The notes: generated from the sequence alone by a model not told the origin. A DNA stretch of 64,000 nucleotides from Longitalea arenae (GCF_016924755.1 NZ_JAFFJX010000016.1:62001-126000), one strand, 5' to 3'; shown: positions 7,900 to 18,113, numbered from the stretch's first letter. Program-made: numbers and translations.

Positions 7900-8727
7900 A
7901 TGACAAAGGACACGATTTATAACTATACGCTACACCTCGCAGATAATGCCCTCATACTGGCACAACGCAATAGTGAGTGGTGCGGGCATGGGCCTGTATT
8001 GGAGCAGGACATCGCCATCACCAATATTTCGCTGGACCTTTTAGGCCAGGCCAGAAGTTTATACCAGTACGCCGCAACCCTGATGAATGAACTGAACGCT
8101 ACCCCGCTACCTAAAGGAGCGCCTATTGCGAACGGGGAAGGTCAGGCTGGGCTTGCCACGGAAGACAGCCTTGCTTACCTGCGCGACGTTAGAGCTTATA
8201 AGAACTGCCTGCTGGTGGAGCAACCTAATGGCGATTGGGCGCAAACCATTTTGCGACAATTCTTTTTCAGTACCTACCAGTTCTTTTTGTACCAGCAATT
8301 ACAGCGTTCAACCGATGCCACCTTGGCCGCCATTGCAGAAAAGTCATTGAAAGAAGTGACTTATCACTTGCGCTGGAGCAGTGAATGGGTGATCCGGCTG
8401 GGCGATGGTACTGAAGAAAGTGCAAACAGGTTATTGAATGCACTCGATGAATTATGGATGTATACCGGTGAATTATTTATACCGGCCAGTTATGAAACCG
8501 CAGCTGTTGAAGCCGGTGCTGGCGTTGATGTTACCGCGCTAAAAACGCATTGGCAACAAAGGGTGAATGAGGTCTTTGCCGAAGCAATGCTTACCGATGC
8601 AACTGCAGGCCGCGAAAGCACCTGGATGCAACATGGGGGTAAGGAAGGTGTGCATTCGGAACACCTGGGTTATATACTGGCGGAAATGCAGTATATGCAA
8701 CGCGTTTATCCCGGTTGTGAATGGTAG
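7900..8727 (+). CDS. paaC: 1,2-phenylacetyl-CoA epoxidase, structural subunit PaaC
   Basis: Non-catalytic ferritin-like partner of PaaA, 275 residues. Family hallmarks are LADNALILAQRNSEWCGHGPVLEQDIA near the N-terminus, LDLLGQARSLYQYA, the KEVTYHLRWSSEWVIRLGDGTEES region and the C-terminal GGKEGVHSEHLGYILAEMQ. PaaA and PaaC form the catalytic heterodimer pairs of the complex. It starts 6 bp after paaB, so the subunits are probably co-translated. No unusual substitution was noticed. Confidence 0.95.
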   Translation: MTKDTIYNYTLHLADNALILAQRNSEWCGHGPVLEQDIAITNISLDLLGQARSLYQYAATLMNELNATPLPKGAPIANGEGQAGLATEDSLAYLRDVRAYKNCLLVEQPNGDWAQTILRQFFFSTYQFFLYQQLQRSTDATLAAIAEKSLKEVTYHLRWSSEWVIRLGDGTEESANRLLNALDELWMYTGELFIPASYETAAVEAGAGVDVTALKTHWQQRVNEVFAEAMLTDATAGRESTWMQHGGKEGVHSEHLGYILAEMQYMQRVYPGCEW

Positions 8728-8781
8728 GCCAACAGGCAGTGGGCCAGGTAAATACAAGTGTTTGAAAGGTGAAATACAATA

Positions 8782-9297
8782 ATGAAGACAACGGAGAACA
8801 TATCAGTTAGAAAAGTATGGGAGATACTGGAAGGAGTGTGTGATCCCGAAGTGCCTGTGTTAACGGTGATTGACCTGGGAATAGTAAGGGATGTAAAAAT
8901 AGCAAAGGCGAATGAGGAGGAGAAAATAGAAGTAGTGATCACGCCTACCTATTCAGGTTGCCCGGCCATGGATGTTATACGGATGAATATACGCATGGTT
9001 TTGATGCAACATGGGTATAACAATGTGCAGATCACTACCATTTTATCACCGGCCTGGACAACCGACTGGATGACGGAAGCCGGTAAACAAAAACTAAAGG
9101 CCTATGGTATTGCGCCTCCCAACCCTAAACAACAGGTTTGCCATACCGAGTTGTTTGCAGAAGACGAAGCAGTGCAATGCCCGCACTGTAATTCATACAA
9201 TACCCGGCGCATAAGCGAATTTGGATCAACCGCCTGCAAAGCGCTATTCCAGTGTAACGACTGCCAGGAGCCTTTCGACTATTTTAAATGCTATTAG
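8782..9297 (+). CDS. paaD: Phenylacetate-CoA oxygenase assembly protein PaaD (DUF59 + zinc ribbon)
   Basis: Metal-cluster assembly or maturation protein of the epoxidase, 171 residues. The N-terminal MIP18/DUF59 domain (VWEILEGVCDPEVPVLTVIDLGIVRDV, then VVITPTYSGCPAMDVI with the conserved Cys) is followed by a C-terminal zinc-ribbon pattern, CPHC...C...CNDC, ending FDYFKCY. This arrangement is typical of PaaD (PaaJ in some nomenclatures). It lies 54 bp after paaC on the same strand. Confidence 0.93.
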   Translation: MKTTENISVRKVWEILEGVCDPEVPVLTVIDLGIVRDVKIAKANEEEKIEVVITPTYSGCPAMDVIRMNIRMVLMQHGYNNVQITTILSPAWTTDWMTEAGKQKLKAYGIAPPNPKQQVCHTELFAEDEAVQCPHCNSYNTRRISEFGSTACKALFQCNDCQEPFDYFKCY

Positions 9298-9338
9298 TTA
9301 ACTTTCCTGTTTGAACGCTGCTTAAATCATCGAATCAT

Positions 9339-10115
9339 ATGTCCTCTGTTCTTTTTACCATTGAAGAAGGAATTGCTACGATCACCCTGAACCGCCCCGA
9401 CAAACTAAATTCTTTTAACCGCGAAATGGCTCTGCTCCTGCAGCAGAAGCTGGATGAATGCGCCAACTTACAAACAGTGCGATGTGTATACCTGACGGGC
9501 GCCGGTAAAGGATTTTGTGCCGGTCAGGACCTGGCCGAAGTTGTTGAGCCGCAGGGACCGGGTATGCAACGCATCCTGAGAGAACATTACAATCCCATTG
9601 TTACCCGCATTCGTAAACTGCCAAAACCGGTGATCGCTGCCGTGAACGGGGTAGCCGCCGGCGCCGGCGCCAACATCGCGCTGGCCTGCGACATTGTGGT
9701 GGCGGCCCATTCAGCATCGTTCATCCAGGCTTTTTCAAAACTGGGATTGATACCCGATAGTGGCGGCACTTATACGCTGCCGCGCCTGATCGGCTGGCAA
9801 AAAGCAAGCGCCATCATGATGCTGGGCGATAAGATACCAGCCACGCAGGCCGAGTTATGGGGCATGATCTATAAGGTCATTCCCGATGAAGCGTTTGCGG
9901 AAGAAAGCAAAAAGCTGGCGGCCACCTTGTCAAAAATGCCTACAAAGGGATTAGCTTATACCAAACATGTGCTCAGCCAGTCTATGACCAACAGTCTGGA
10001 GCAGCAATTGATGCTGGAAGATGAATATCAGCAAAGGGCAGCCAATACCTATGATTTTAAGGAAGGCATACAGGCATTTTTGGAAAAGAGATCACCGCAG
10101 TTCAAAGGAGAATAG
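9339..10115 (+). CDS. paaG: Ring-1,2-epoxyphenylacetyl-CoA isomerase (oxepin-CoA forming) PaaG
   Basis: Crotonase-fold enzyme that turns the epoxide made by PaaABC into oxepin-CoA. It is 258 residues and closely matches the PaaG pattern: TLNRPDKLNSFN, LTGAGKGFCAGQDL, KPVIAAVNGVAAGAGANIALACDIV (oxyanion hole) and FSKLGLIPDSGGTYTLPRLIG, where the Asp in IPDSGG is the PaaG-type catalytic position and the second hydratase Glu is absent. The C-terminus FLEKRSPQFKGE is nearly identical in style to E. coli PaaG. It follows paaD by 41 bp and precedes paaI by about 60 bp. Confidence 0.92.
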   Translation: MSSVLFTIEEGIATITLNRPDKLNSFNREMALLLQQKLDECANLQTVRCVYLTGAGKGFCAGQDLAEVVEPQGPGMQRILREHYNPIVTRIRKLPKPVIAAVNGVAAGAGANIALACDIVVAAHSASFIQAFSKLGLIPDSGGTYTLPRLIGWQKASAIMMLGDKIPATQAELWGMIYKVIPDEAFAEESKKLAATLSKMPTKGLAYTKHVLSQSMTNSLEQQLMLEDEYQQRAANTYDFKEGIQAFLEKRSPQFKGE

Positions 10116-10177
10116 GCCGGTTGCGGCAGGGTTTAGCAAACGTTACCGGTTACATGCTTTATTATAAACTATTGGTT

Positions 10178-10606
10178 ATGTCTGACTTCAGTAAAACGAG
10201 GGCCAGTGCCATCATCGACGCCATGATGTATAAAGACTACTTCAGTCAATGGCTGGGGGTTGAGCGGCTGGAAGAAAAAGAAGGGTTTTGTAAATTGAGG
10301 ATGATGATACGTGCCGAAATGTGCAATGGCTTTGAAATTGCCCATGGCGGTATCAGTTATTCGCTGGCCGATAGCGCATTGGCCTTTGCATCGAACAGCC
10401 ATGGCCGGCAGGCCGTTTCTGTAGAAACATCCATTTCGCACATTAAACCGCTGAAAGCAGGCGATATCATAACTGCAACGGCAGCAGAAAAAAGCCGCAC
10501 GAATAAGATCGCTATTTACGAAGTGCGCATTGAAAAAGAAAGTGGAGAACTGGCGGCGCTGTTTAAAGGCACTGTATTCAGAAAAGAAACCGAATGGAAC
10601 GTGTGA
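10178..10606 (+). CDS. paaI: Hydroxyphenylacetyl-CoA thioesterase PaaI
   Basis: Hot-dog-fold thioesterase, 142 residues from the ATG at 10178; an in-frame ATG at 10121 would add 19 residues unlike the family. The core motif FEIAHGGISYSLADSALAFASNS matches PaaI, with the catalytic Asp of the SLADSA segment and the conserved HGG. PaaI clears dead-end acyl-CoAs and protects the CoA pool when the ring-opening step is slow. It is the last gene of the paa run here; the later pathway genes (paaZ, paaF, paaH, thiolase, ligase) are not in the window. Confidence 0.9.
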   Translation: MSDFSKTRASAIIDAMMYKDYFSQWLGVERLEEKEGFCKLRMMIRAEMCNGFEIAHGGISYSLADSALAFASNSHGRQAVSVETSISHIKPLKAGDIITATAAEKSRTNKIAIYEVRIEKESGELAALFKGTVFRKETEWNV

Positions 10607-10683
10607 GTTCCATCCGGCTTATTGGGAATAAAGAAGTGTGTCAGCTCTGCCAACTGCACAAACCGGACTGTGGCAAACCTGTA

Positions 10684-11694
<1,011 letters not shown>

Positions 11695-11712
11695 AAAATT
11701 GTGTTTAGAAAA

Positions 11713-11742
11713 CAAAACTAATTGAATCGCAGCGTCCGCTGC
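11713..11742 (-). promoter_or_regulatory. Promoter and candidate operator of the aldo/keto reductase
   Basis: On the minus strand TAGTTTTG (plus coordinates 11713-11720) matches TAnnTTTG, 18 bp before the ATG. Just upstream is GCAGCG-TC-CGCTGC (11729-11742), a perfect 6+6 palindrome placed between the -7 and -33 positions, which could bind a repressor. Confidence 0.5.
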
Positions 11743-11813
11743 TTGTCGGAATCAAACGATTAATTGCAAAATTCAAACAATGGCTTTCTATGGGGATTTA
11801 CTGCCAACCAGAC

Positions 11814-11821
11814 TATCTTTG
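11814..11821 (+). promoter_or_regulatory. -7 element of the paaY promoter
   Basis: TATCTTTG is an exact TAnnTTTG match 13 bp before the paaY ATG. No perfect TTG was found at the expected -33 distance. Confidence 0.55.
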
Positions 11822-11834
11822 AAAAAAAGTCAGT

Positions 11835-12431
11835 ATGATCTATTCATTCAAAGGCTTTATACCGGTTGTGCATGCTTCATCCTTCATTCATCCACAGGCA
11901 GCTGTAACCGGAAATGTAATTATTGGAAAAAACGTATATGTAGGACCGGGTGCTGCTATTCGTGGCGACTGGGGTGGTATTGTAATTGAGGATGGTTGTA
12001 ATATTCAGGAGAATTGTACGGTACACATGTTCCCCGGCATTACCGTTTTATTGAAAGAGGGTGCGCATATCGGTCATGGCGCGGTGATCCATGGTGCTGC
12101 TATTGGCAGGAATTGTTTGGTGGGTATGAACAGTGTGATCATGGATAATGTTGAATTGGGTGATGAATGTATTGTAGGGGCGCTTAGTTTTATTAAAGCC
12201 GATGAAAAGATCCCTGCCCGCAGTTTACTGGTTGGTAATCCGGCAAGGATCGTTAAGGAAGTAACCGATGAAATGATAGCATGGAAGACCGCTGGCACCC
12301 GCCTGTACCAGGCCCTGCCCGGGGAAATGTATCGGGATTGGGCGCCTTGCGAACCTTTGCGCGAGCTGCCTGCCGACCGGCCGCAACAAGCGGTGCTTTA
12401 CAGGACCTGGAATGAGGTGAAAGGGGGTTAA
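11835..12431 (+). CDS. paaY: PaaY-like thioesterase of the gamma-carbonic-anhydrase family
   Basis: A left-handed beta-helix (hexapeptide repeat) protein of 198 residues, the same length as E. coli PaaY and longer than plain gamma-carbonic anhydrases. Conserved stretches are IPVVHASSFIHPQAAVTG, VYVGPGAAIRGDWGGIVI, HIGHGAVIHGAAIGRN and LVGMNSVIMDN, with His ligands for the metal. The C-terminal extension (AWKTAGTRLYQ...EPLRE) matches the PaaY helical tail rather than CamH-type proteins. PaaY hydrolyses the dead-end 2-hydroxycyclohepta-1,4,6-triene-1-formyl-CoA. It has its own promoter and is separated from the paa operon by the aldo/keto reductase. Confidence 0.82.
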   Translation: MIYSFKGFIPVVHASSFIHPQAAVTGNVIIGKNVYVGPGAAIRGDWGGIVIEDGCNIQENCTVHMFPGITVLLKEGAHIGHGAVIHGAAIGRNCLVGMNSVIMDNVELGDECIVGALSFIKADEKIPARSLLVGNPARIVKEVTDEMIAWKTAGTRLYQALPGEMYRDWAPCEPLRELPADRPQQAVLYRTWNEVKGG

Positions 12432-12443
12432 CCCGGCATCACC

Positions 12444-12451
12444 TATCTTTG
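12444..12451 (+). promoter_or_regulatory. -7 element of the obg promoter
   Basis: TATCTTTG matches TAnnTTTG exactly and lies 17 bp before the GTG start, implying a leader of only about ten bases. Confidence 0.6.
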
Positions 12452-12468
12452 CATCCAATTAAAGAATA

Positions 12469-13482
12469 GTGGAAAAATCAAACTTCGTAGATCAGATCAG
12501 GATATTCTGCCGCAGCGGCCATGGAGGCGCAGGCAGCAAGCATTTCTTACGTACCAAATTCAATCCCCAGGCCGGGCCCGACGGGGGCGATGGGGGCCGG
12601 GGAGGTCATATCATCCTGCGCGGTAATAAAAACCTGTGGACGTTATTACACCTTCGTTATTATAAGAATGTGCTGGCCGAAAATGGCCAGGGCGGTAATA
12701 AGAACAATATGACCGGCCGCGATGGCAAGGATATTATCATTGAAGTACCACTGGGCACGGTTGCCCGGGATGAAGAAACCGAAGAACAGGAGGCCGAGAT
12801 CCTGGAGCATGGCCAGGAGATCGTGTGGATGAAAGGCGGCCGGGGCGGATTGGGCAACGCGCGTTTTGCCACACCCACCAACCAGGCGCCGGAGTATGCC
12901 CAACCGGGTGAGCCAGGCGAAGAGGGCTGGAAGGTGCTCGAACTGAAAGTACTGGCCGATGTAGGGCTTGTAGGATTTCCAAATGCCGGTAAATCAACCC
13001 TGCTATCGGTGATCACTGCTGCCAAACCCAAGATCGCCGATTATGCGTTTACTACCATCACCCCGCAATTAGGCATTGTAGCCTATCGCGATGGTAAAAG
13101 CTTTTGCGTAGCCGATCTGCCGGGAATTATTGAAGGGGCGGCCGAAGGCCGGGGCCTGGGCCACCGCTTTCTGCGCCATATTGAACGCAATTCGGTTTTG
13201 TTGTTTGTAATACCAGCCGATAGCAATGATCATAAAAAAGAGTTTTCCATTCTCGTGAACGAGCTGGAACAATATAATCCGGAACTGCTGCATAAACAAT
13301 TCCTCATAGCCATCAGCAAAAGTGAAATGCTCGATGAAGAGTTGAAAGCAGCCATTAAGAAAGAGTTGCCGGCTGATATTCCCCATATTTTTATTTCTTC
13401 ACTCACCCAGCAGGGCCTCAGCGAGCTAAAGGATCTATTGTGGAATGCGTTGAATGATGGGGCCGAAGTGGCGAATAATTAA
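12469..13482 (+). CDS. obg: GTPase Obg (ribosome assembly / stringent response), GTG start
   Basis: Essential GTPase associated with the large ribosomal subunit, 337 residues starting at GTG 12469. The glycine-rich Obg fold covers residues 1-160 ([31 protein letters not shown]). The G domain has G1 GFPNAGKST (169-177), G2 around FTTITPQLG and G3 [16 protein letters not shown] (216 on). The G4 motif, normally NKxD, reads SKSE (283-286); Ser is common at the first position in Bacteroidota but Glu in place of the guanine-binding Asp is unusual. There is no long C-terminal OCT domain. A -7 element lies just upstream. Confidence 0.95.
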   Translation: MEKSNFVDQIRIFCRSGHGGAGSKHFLRTKFNPQAGPDGGDGGRGGHIILRGNKNLWTLLHLRYYKNVLAENGQGGNKNNMTGRDGKDIIIEVPLGTVARDEETEEQEAEILEHGQEIVWMKGGRGGLGNARFATPTNQAPEYAQPGEPGEEGWKVLELKVLADVGLVGFPNAGKSTLLSVITAAKPKIADYAFTTITPQLGIVAYRDGKSFCVADLPGIIEGAAEGRGLGHRFLRHIERNSVLLFVIPADSNDHKKEFSILVNELEQYNPELLHKQFLIAISKSEMLDEELKAAIKKELPADIPHIFISSLTQQGLSELKDLLWNALNDGAEVANN

Positions 13483-13590
13483 TAGCCGGACCGGTTTCGA
13501 TCAGTGACTAACCAATGCCCGAATACAACTATTGGGGTATTGGAATTGGCGACCTTATAACTATCTTAGGATTCCCTAAAACTGTTATCT

Positions 13591-15861
13591 ATGTCGGCCA
13601 TAACCGGTATCTTAAAGCGCCTGACTACCCTGCTCCGTTACCTTTTCAGAGCTTTATGGGTATTTTTTCCGGGTTTACTCTTCCTTGCACTTACGTTGGT
13701 TTGCTTCTGGAACCTGGCACAGGGTAAAGACCTGATGGTGTTAGCCACTGAACACCGCGGCTTTTTCCTGCTGTTTCAATCCCTGCTAGGTTTTTTGGTA
13801 TTGGTTAGCTGGTATGCGGCCCGTACAGTGGCCAATGCCAAAAAGGATTGCGTTCATGCGGCACCGGGTTATTTACCCGAAAGCTATTATAAACACATGC
13901 CCCGTTTTATAGGCTTTTCTATCTTCACTATAATTATACTCGCCTTTGTACAAACACCGGTATTTGGCAGTGCTATCGAGGACGACAGTAAATTATACTT
14001 TGTCTTGCTGGCCGCTTCCATTCCCTATTATTTCTGGATGAACAATTATTTCGAACGACGGTTCAAAGTGATCCGGCTTAACCGGTTGTTTTTAATAACG
14101 CTGCTGCTCATAGTCACGGGTTCAACGCTGATCACATTTAATATTGACCGTTATTCCTGGATGGTGATCCTGATGCTGTTGGTACTGCAGGCCTGCTTTT
14201 TGGTGCTTGTGGTAACCAGGCGGGAAATGCTACAGCAGTATAAAAAAGAGCAGAAACAATCCAACAAAGCCATGGCAAAAGTGCAACAACTGGCTCATTT
14301 GCTCGGCATACCGCGGGAAGAAGTGCGTTTCCATATTATTTTTTTAATGATCAGCCTGGTGGCGCTGGGCGTTTACGTGGCCTGTACACTTAATGTAGGT
14401 TTTGCGGTCTCAATGGGTTCTTTCCCTTTTGTACTCCTGGCTTTTTCAGTATTCATGGGTTTCGGATTCATACTTGCGTTTATCTCCATCCGTATTGGTA
14501 TAAATATCCATCTCATTTTCGTGATCCTCACTTTCCTGTTTGGTCAGTGGACGGAACGCCATGAAGTGGCATTGATCGAAAAGAAACCAACCATAAAGCG
14601 CTTTACCAACAAAGCCAGTGTACGTGATTATTTCATACAATGGGTAAAAGACAGGGATACGCTTATCAAAAGATCTAAAGAATTTCCGGTGTACTTTGTA
14701 CTCTCTGATGGCGGTGCTTCCCGTTCTGGTTATTGGGTGGCTTCGGTATTGGGAAAGCTGGAAGACACTTCACAACATGATTTCTCAAAACACCTGTTTT
14801 GCCTGTCGGGTGCTTCGGGTGGAAGTGTAGGTAATGCGGCTTTTTATACCTTATTGAAAAATGCCGCAGACCGGCCCAATAAGGACCTGCCGAATGATCA
14901 GTCATTTTACCAGGCAGGAAAGGAATACCTGCGCAGCGATTTTCTTACGTATACACTAAGCCGTATGCTGGGCCATGATTTCTTCGTAGCGATGCTGCCC
15001 ATGGATACCCGCGGCGACCGCGCAAAGGCCTTGACAGATGCGTTGGAATGGGCGCCTAAAGACAGTGTACTGCTGAAACGGCAGCTGCAAACGCCTTTAT
15101 CGGAGCTGGCCGTATACAAAGATCGCGTGAATACGAAACTGCCCATTCTTTGTGTGAATACTACCCGTATGCAGGACGGACAACCATCGGTGATCAGTAC
15201 TATCGCCATTGACCCGCTTACCTTCAATAACAGGATCGATGTGCTGGCCCGGCTAAAAGATAATAAGGATATGAAGCTGAGCACAGCCGTTGTGTTGGGC
15301 GCCAGTTTCCCCTATGTTAGTCCGGCCGGCCGTATAGATGCCTACAAATTTCTAAGGAATGGTCCCACCGAGTTTCCATTTTATTTTGTAGATGGTGGAT
15401 ATGTAGATAATTCCGGCGCAGGAGTGGTGCATGAAATGATCATTAAATTGAATTCCTTACGCGATAGCATTTGCCGCTCGAATAATGACACTATACTGAG
15501 TAACCATTGCAAGAAGATCTCTTTTTATGTAATGCACATCAGCAATGGCCCCGAAGGCGATGTATTATTAAAAAAGGTCAATCCATTTGTAAATGACCTG
15601 GCTGCTCCCCTGAAAACATTGATGGGCGCTTATGGCGTACAAACAAGTATTAACGACAGCCGCCTGAAGAATTACCTGCGTGACATGTACGGCAACAATT
15701 TACATTATAAACCCATTAACTTATACCGGCCGCAGGAGCCATTGAAATACTCCATGAACTGGGTCATTTCGGGCCGCACCCTCGATAGCATGGACAAAAG
15801 GCTGTATTCTGCAGACGTGCGGGCATACATGGTAAAGATATTACAGGAACTAAAAAGATAA
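13591..15861 (+). CDS. Multi-pass membrane protein with C-terminal patatin-like phospholipase domain
   Basis: A 756-residue protein. The first 330 residues contain about eight or nine hydrophobic helices (for example FFPGLLFLALTLVCFW, FTIIILAFVQTPVFG, MVILMLLVLQACFLVLVV, VLLAFSVFMGFGFIL). The C-terminal half is a patatin fold: an oxyanion segment reading LSDGGASRSGYW, a nucleophile elbow GASGGS in LSGASGGSVGNAAF, and the catalytic DGG in FVDGGYVDNSG. The Ser-Asp dyad is therefore present, although the glycine-rich oxyanion loop differs from the usual GGGxRG. It probably acts on lipids at the cytoplasmic membrane. A short frame at 13515-13727 overlaps the start and is not called. The gene is monocistronic. 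Confidence 0.85.
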   Translation: MSAITGILKRLTTLLRYLFRALWVFFPGLLFLALTLVCFWNLAQGKDLMVLATEHRGFFLLFQSLLGFLVLVSWYAARTVANAKKDCVHAAPGYLPESYYKHMPRFIGFSIFTIIILAFVQTPVFGSAIEDDSKLYFVLLAASIPYYFWMNNYFERRFKVIRLNRLFLITLLLIVTGSTLITFNIDRYSWMVILMLLVLQACFLVLVVTRREMLQQYKKEQKQSNKAMAKVQQLAHLLGIPREEVRFHIIFLMISLVALGVYVACTLNVGFAVSMGSFPFVLLAFSVFMGFGFILAFISIRIGINIHLIFVILTFLFGQWTERHEVALIEKKPTIKRFTNKASVRDYFIQWVKDRDTLIKRSKEFPVYFVLSDGGASRSGYWVASVLGKLEDTSQHDFSKHLFCLSGASGGSVGNAAFYTLLKNAADRPNKDLPNDQSFYQAGKEYLRSDFLTYTLSRMLGHDFFVAMLPMDTRGDRAKALTDALEWAPKDSVLLKRQLQTPLSELAVYKDRVNTKLPILCVNTTRMQDGQPSVISTIAIDPLTFNNRIDVLARLKDNKDMKLSTAVVLGASFPYVSPAGRIDAYKFLRNGPTEFPFYFVDGGYVDNSGAGVVHEMIIKLNSLRDSICRSNNDTILSNHCKKISFYVMHISNGPEGDVLLKKVNPFVNDLAAPLKTLMGAYGVQTSINDSRLKNYLRDMYGNNLHYKPINLYRPQEPLKYSMNWVISGRTLDSMDKRLYSADVRAYMVKILQELKR

Positions 15862-15917
15862 AATGGCTATATTCGGCAGACGGCATACCCGTTGAGCCAA
15901 TTAATGAAAATTTTCTA

Positions 15918-15925
15918 TAGGTTTG
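15918..15925 (+). promoter_or_regulatory. -7 element of the S46 peptidase promoter
   Basis: TAGGTTTG matches TAnnTTTG and ends 22 bp before the ATG. A TTG at 15892-15894 could be the -33 element, with a slightly long 23-bp spacer. Confidence 0.55.
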
Positions 15926-15947
15926 CCGCCACAAAAGCTATCATTAT

Positions 15948-18113
15948 ATGAAGAAAATTTATTTAACGGTTGTGTTAGCCGTTACTATGGCGCGCAGTTT
16001 TGCCGATGAAGGCATGTGGCTGCCGCTATTGCTTGGTCAACAGGTTTATAACGATATGGTGAAGCGGGGTTTGAAGCTTACCAAAGATCAGTTATACCAC
16101 ATGAACAAGGCCTCTATCAAAGATGCTATTATCATTTTCGGCGGATTTTGTACCGGCGAAATTGTAAGTAACGAGGGGCTTATTTTTACCAATCACCACT
16201 GTGGTTACGATGCGGTGGCATCTGCCAGCTCGGTAACCAACAACTACCTCAAAAATGGTTTCTGGGCGAAAAGCAAACAGGAAGAAATTCCCTCCCCCGG
16301 CTTATATGCTGAGTTCCTTACCAAAATAGAAGATGTAACCGCTGAAGTGCTGGATTCTGCAAAAGGATTGAGCGGCGTTGACCGTGTATCTAAGATCACT
16401 GCGGTTACAACGGCCATCAACAAGCGGCTTTCCGATGAATCAACCAACACCATTGCCAGGGTAAGCTCGCTGTTCAAAGGCAATCAATACCTGGTGTTTG
16501 TTTACAAAAAATATTCCGATATCCGCCTGGCCGGGGTTCCACCCGAAAGCATTGGTAAATATGGGGGCGATACCGACAACTGGGAATGGCCCCGCCACAC
16601 GGGCGACTTTTCCGTCTTCCGCGTATATATGAGCAAGGATGGAAAACCCGCTGAATATTCGCCCGAGAACGTTCCTTTAAAGCCTAAACATTTTCTGCCC
16701 GTTTCTATTAAAGGTATTAAAGATGGCGATTATGCCATGATCTACGGATATCCCGGCAGCACCAACAGATATGAAACATCTTTTGGCATCAAACAAAAAA
16801 TAGATATCGATAATCCCACGCTGGTGAAGTTGCGTGACATGCGGTTGAAATATATGTTTGAGCAAATGAAAGATGATCCGGCTACCAAACTGAAACTGGC
16901 CGCTGATTATGCGTCTATCGCCAATTACTGGAAGTTCTTTGATGGTGAAAGCAAACAGCTGATCAAATACAATGTATATGACCAGAAGAAAGCGGCTGAG
17001 GCAAAATTCCAGGCATGGGCGAATAACAAACCCGAATTTGCAAATATCTTTAAAGACTGGAGCGCGGCTTATGATCAATGGCGCCCGTTTTCAAAACACC
17101 GTGTGTATATCAATGAAGGTATTTTCGGATCACCGCTCCTGGCTTTTGCCGGTTCTTTGCAACAGGTGGAAAATGCCATCGTAAAAAAGGGAGGGTCAGC
17201 AGACATTAAAAAAGCGATAGATGCTGCCAAAGAAGCAAGAGCCGAGTTGTTGAAAAATGAGAACAGACCTTCTGACCAGAATATAGTGGCAACGGTCTTG
17301 ATGATGTATTACAAAGACATCGATAAAACCCAGCACCCCATCGGTTTTTATGATGCCATAAAAGCGAATTACGGCGATCTGAACGATGAAGCTACTTACA
17401 AAAAATATGCAGCCAGTATTTTCGCCAATACCATGATCCTGGATAATGCCAAATGGGAGGCTTTCAGTGCTAATCCCGATGCTACCGTACTACAGGCCGA
17501 TGCGGCATATGCTGTAGCCAGCGCCTTTTTAAAGAACTGGCAGGGTAAATACCTGCAGAATTTTCAGCAGTTCACTGTAAAGAACAATGAGTTTGGCCGC
17601 TTATACCTGAAGGGTATTATGCAGATGGATACGGTAAAAGCCAAAAAAATGTATCCCGATGCCACCTTTACCATGCGGGTTAGCTTCGGAAATGTAAAAA
17701 GCTACGCACCGCGCGATGCAGTTAAATACGACTATGTAACTACGATGAAAGGTGTGCTGGAGAAATACAAACCCGGTGATTATGAGTTTGACCTGCCCGA
17801 GAAACTGGTAGAACTCGCTAAGAAAAAAGATTACGGCCAATACATCGATAAACAACGCAATGACCTGGTGATTGGATTTATTACTACCAATGATATTACG
17901 GGCGGTAATTCCGGTTCACCAGTGATCGATGGCAGCGGAAATTTGATCGGACTGGCATTCGACGGTAATTACGAGGCTTTGAGCCATAAGATATCATTCG
18001 ACCCGGTATATAACCGCACCATCTGTGTAGATGTTCGTTATGTGCTTTGGTGTATCGATAAGCTGGGCGGCGCTACCAACCTCATCAATGAGTTGAAGCT
18101 GGTAAGGCAATAA
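15948..18113 (+). CDS. S46-family dipeptidyl-peptidase, DPP7-type specificity
   Basis: Periplasmic exopeptidase that releases dipeptides from peptide N-termini, 721 residues with a signal peptide (MKKIYLTVVLAVTMARSFA). The catalytic triad is readable: His84 in FTNHHCGYDA, Asp220 in PRHTGDF and Ser655 in TGGNSGSPV. Position 673 is Gly (AFDGNYE), as in P. gingivalis DPP7, which prefers hydrophobic P1 residues; DPP11 enzymes, specific for Asp/Glu, have Arg there. The length equals that of characterised S46 enzymes. The gene has its own promoter and a strong terminator. The specificity call is inferred from that single diagnostic position. Confidence 0.92.
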   Translation: MKKIYLTVVLAVTMARSFADEGMWLPLLLGQQVYNDMVKRGLKLTKDQLYHMNKASIKDAIIIFGGFCTGEIVSNEGLIFTNHHCGYDAVASASSVTNNYLKNGFWAKSKQEEIPSPGLYAEFLTKIEDVTAEVLDSAKGLSGVDRVSKITAVTTAINKRLSDESTNTIARVSSLFKGNQYLVFVYKKYSDIRLAGVPPESIGKYGGDTDNWEWPRHTGDFSVFRVYMSKDGKPAEYSPENVPLKPKHFLPVSIKGIKDGDYAMIYGYPGSTNRYETSFGIKQKIDIDNPTLVKLRDMRLKYMFEQMKDDPATKLKLAADYASIANYWKFFDGESKQLIKYNVYDQKKAAEAKFQAWANNKPEFANIFKDWSAAYDQWRPFSKHRVYINEGIFGSPLLAFAGSLQQVENAIVKKGGSADIKKAIDAAKEARAELLKNENRPSDQNIVATVLMMYYKDIDKTQHPIGFYDAIKANYGDLNDEATYKKYAASIFANTMILDNAKWEAFSANPDATVLQADAAYAVASAFLKNWQGKYLQNFQQFTVKNNEFGRLYLKGIMQMDTVKAKKMYPDATFTMRVSFGNVKSYAPRDAVKYDYVTTMKGVLEKYKPGDYEFDLPEKLVELAKKKDYGQYIDKQRNDLVIGFITTNDITGGNSGSPVIDGSGNLIGLAFDGNYEALSHKISFDPVYNRTICVDVRYVLWCIDKLGGATNLINELKLVRQ

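Noticed and set aside
13515-13727. A 70-codon plus-strand frame before the membrane patatin
   Set aside because: It overlaps the patatin start in another frame, has no family motif and is best explained as chance.
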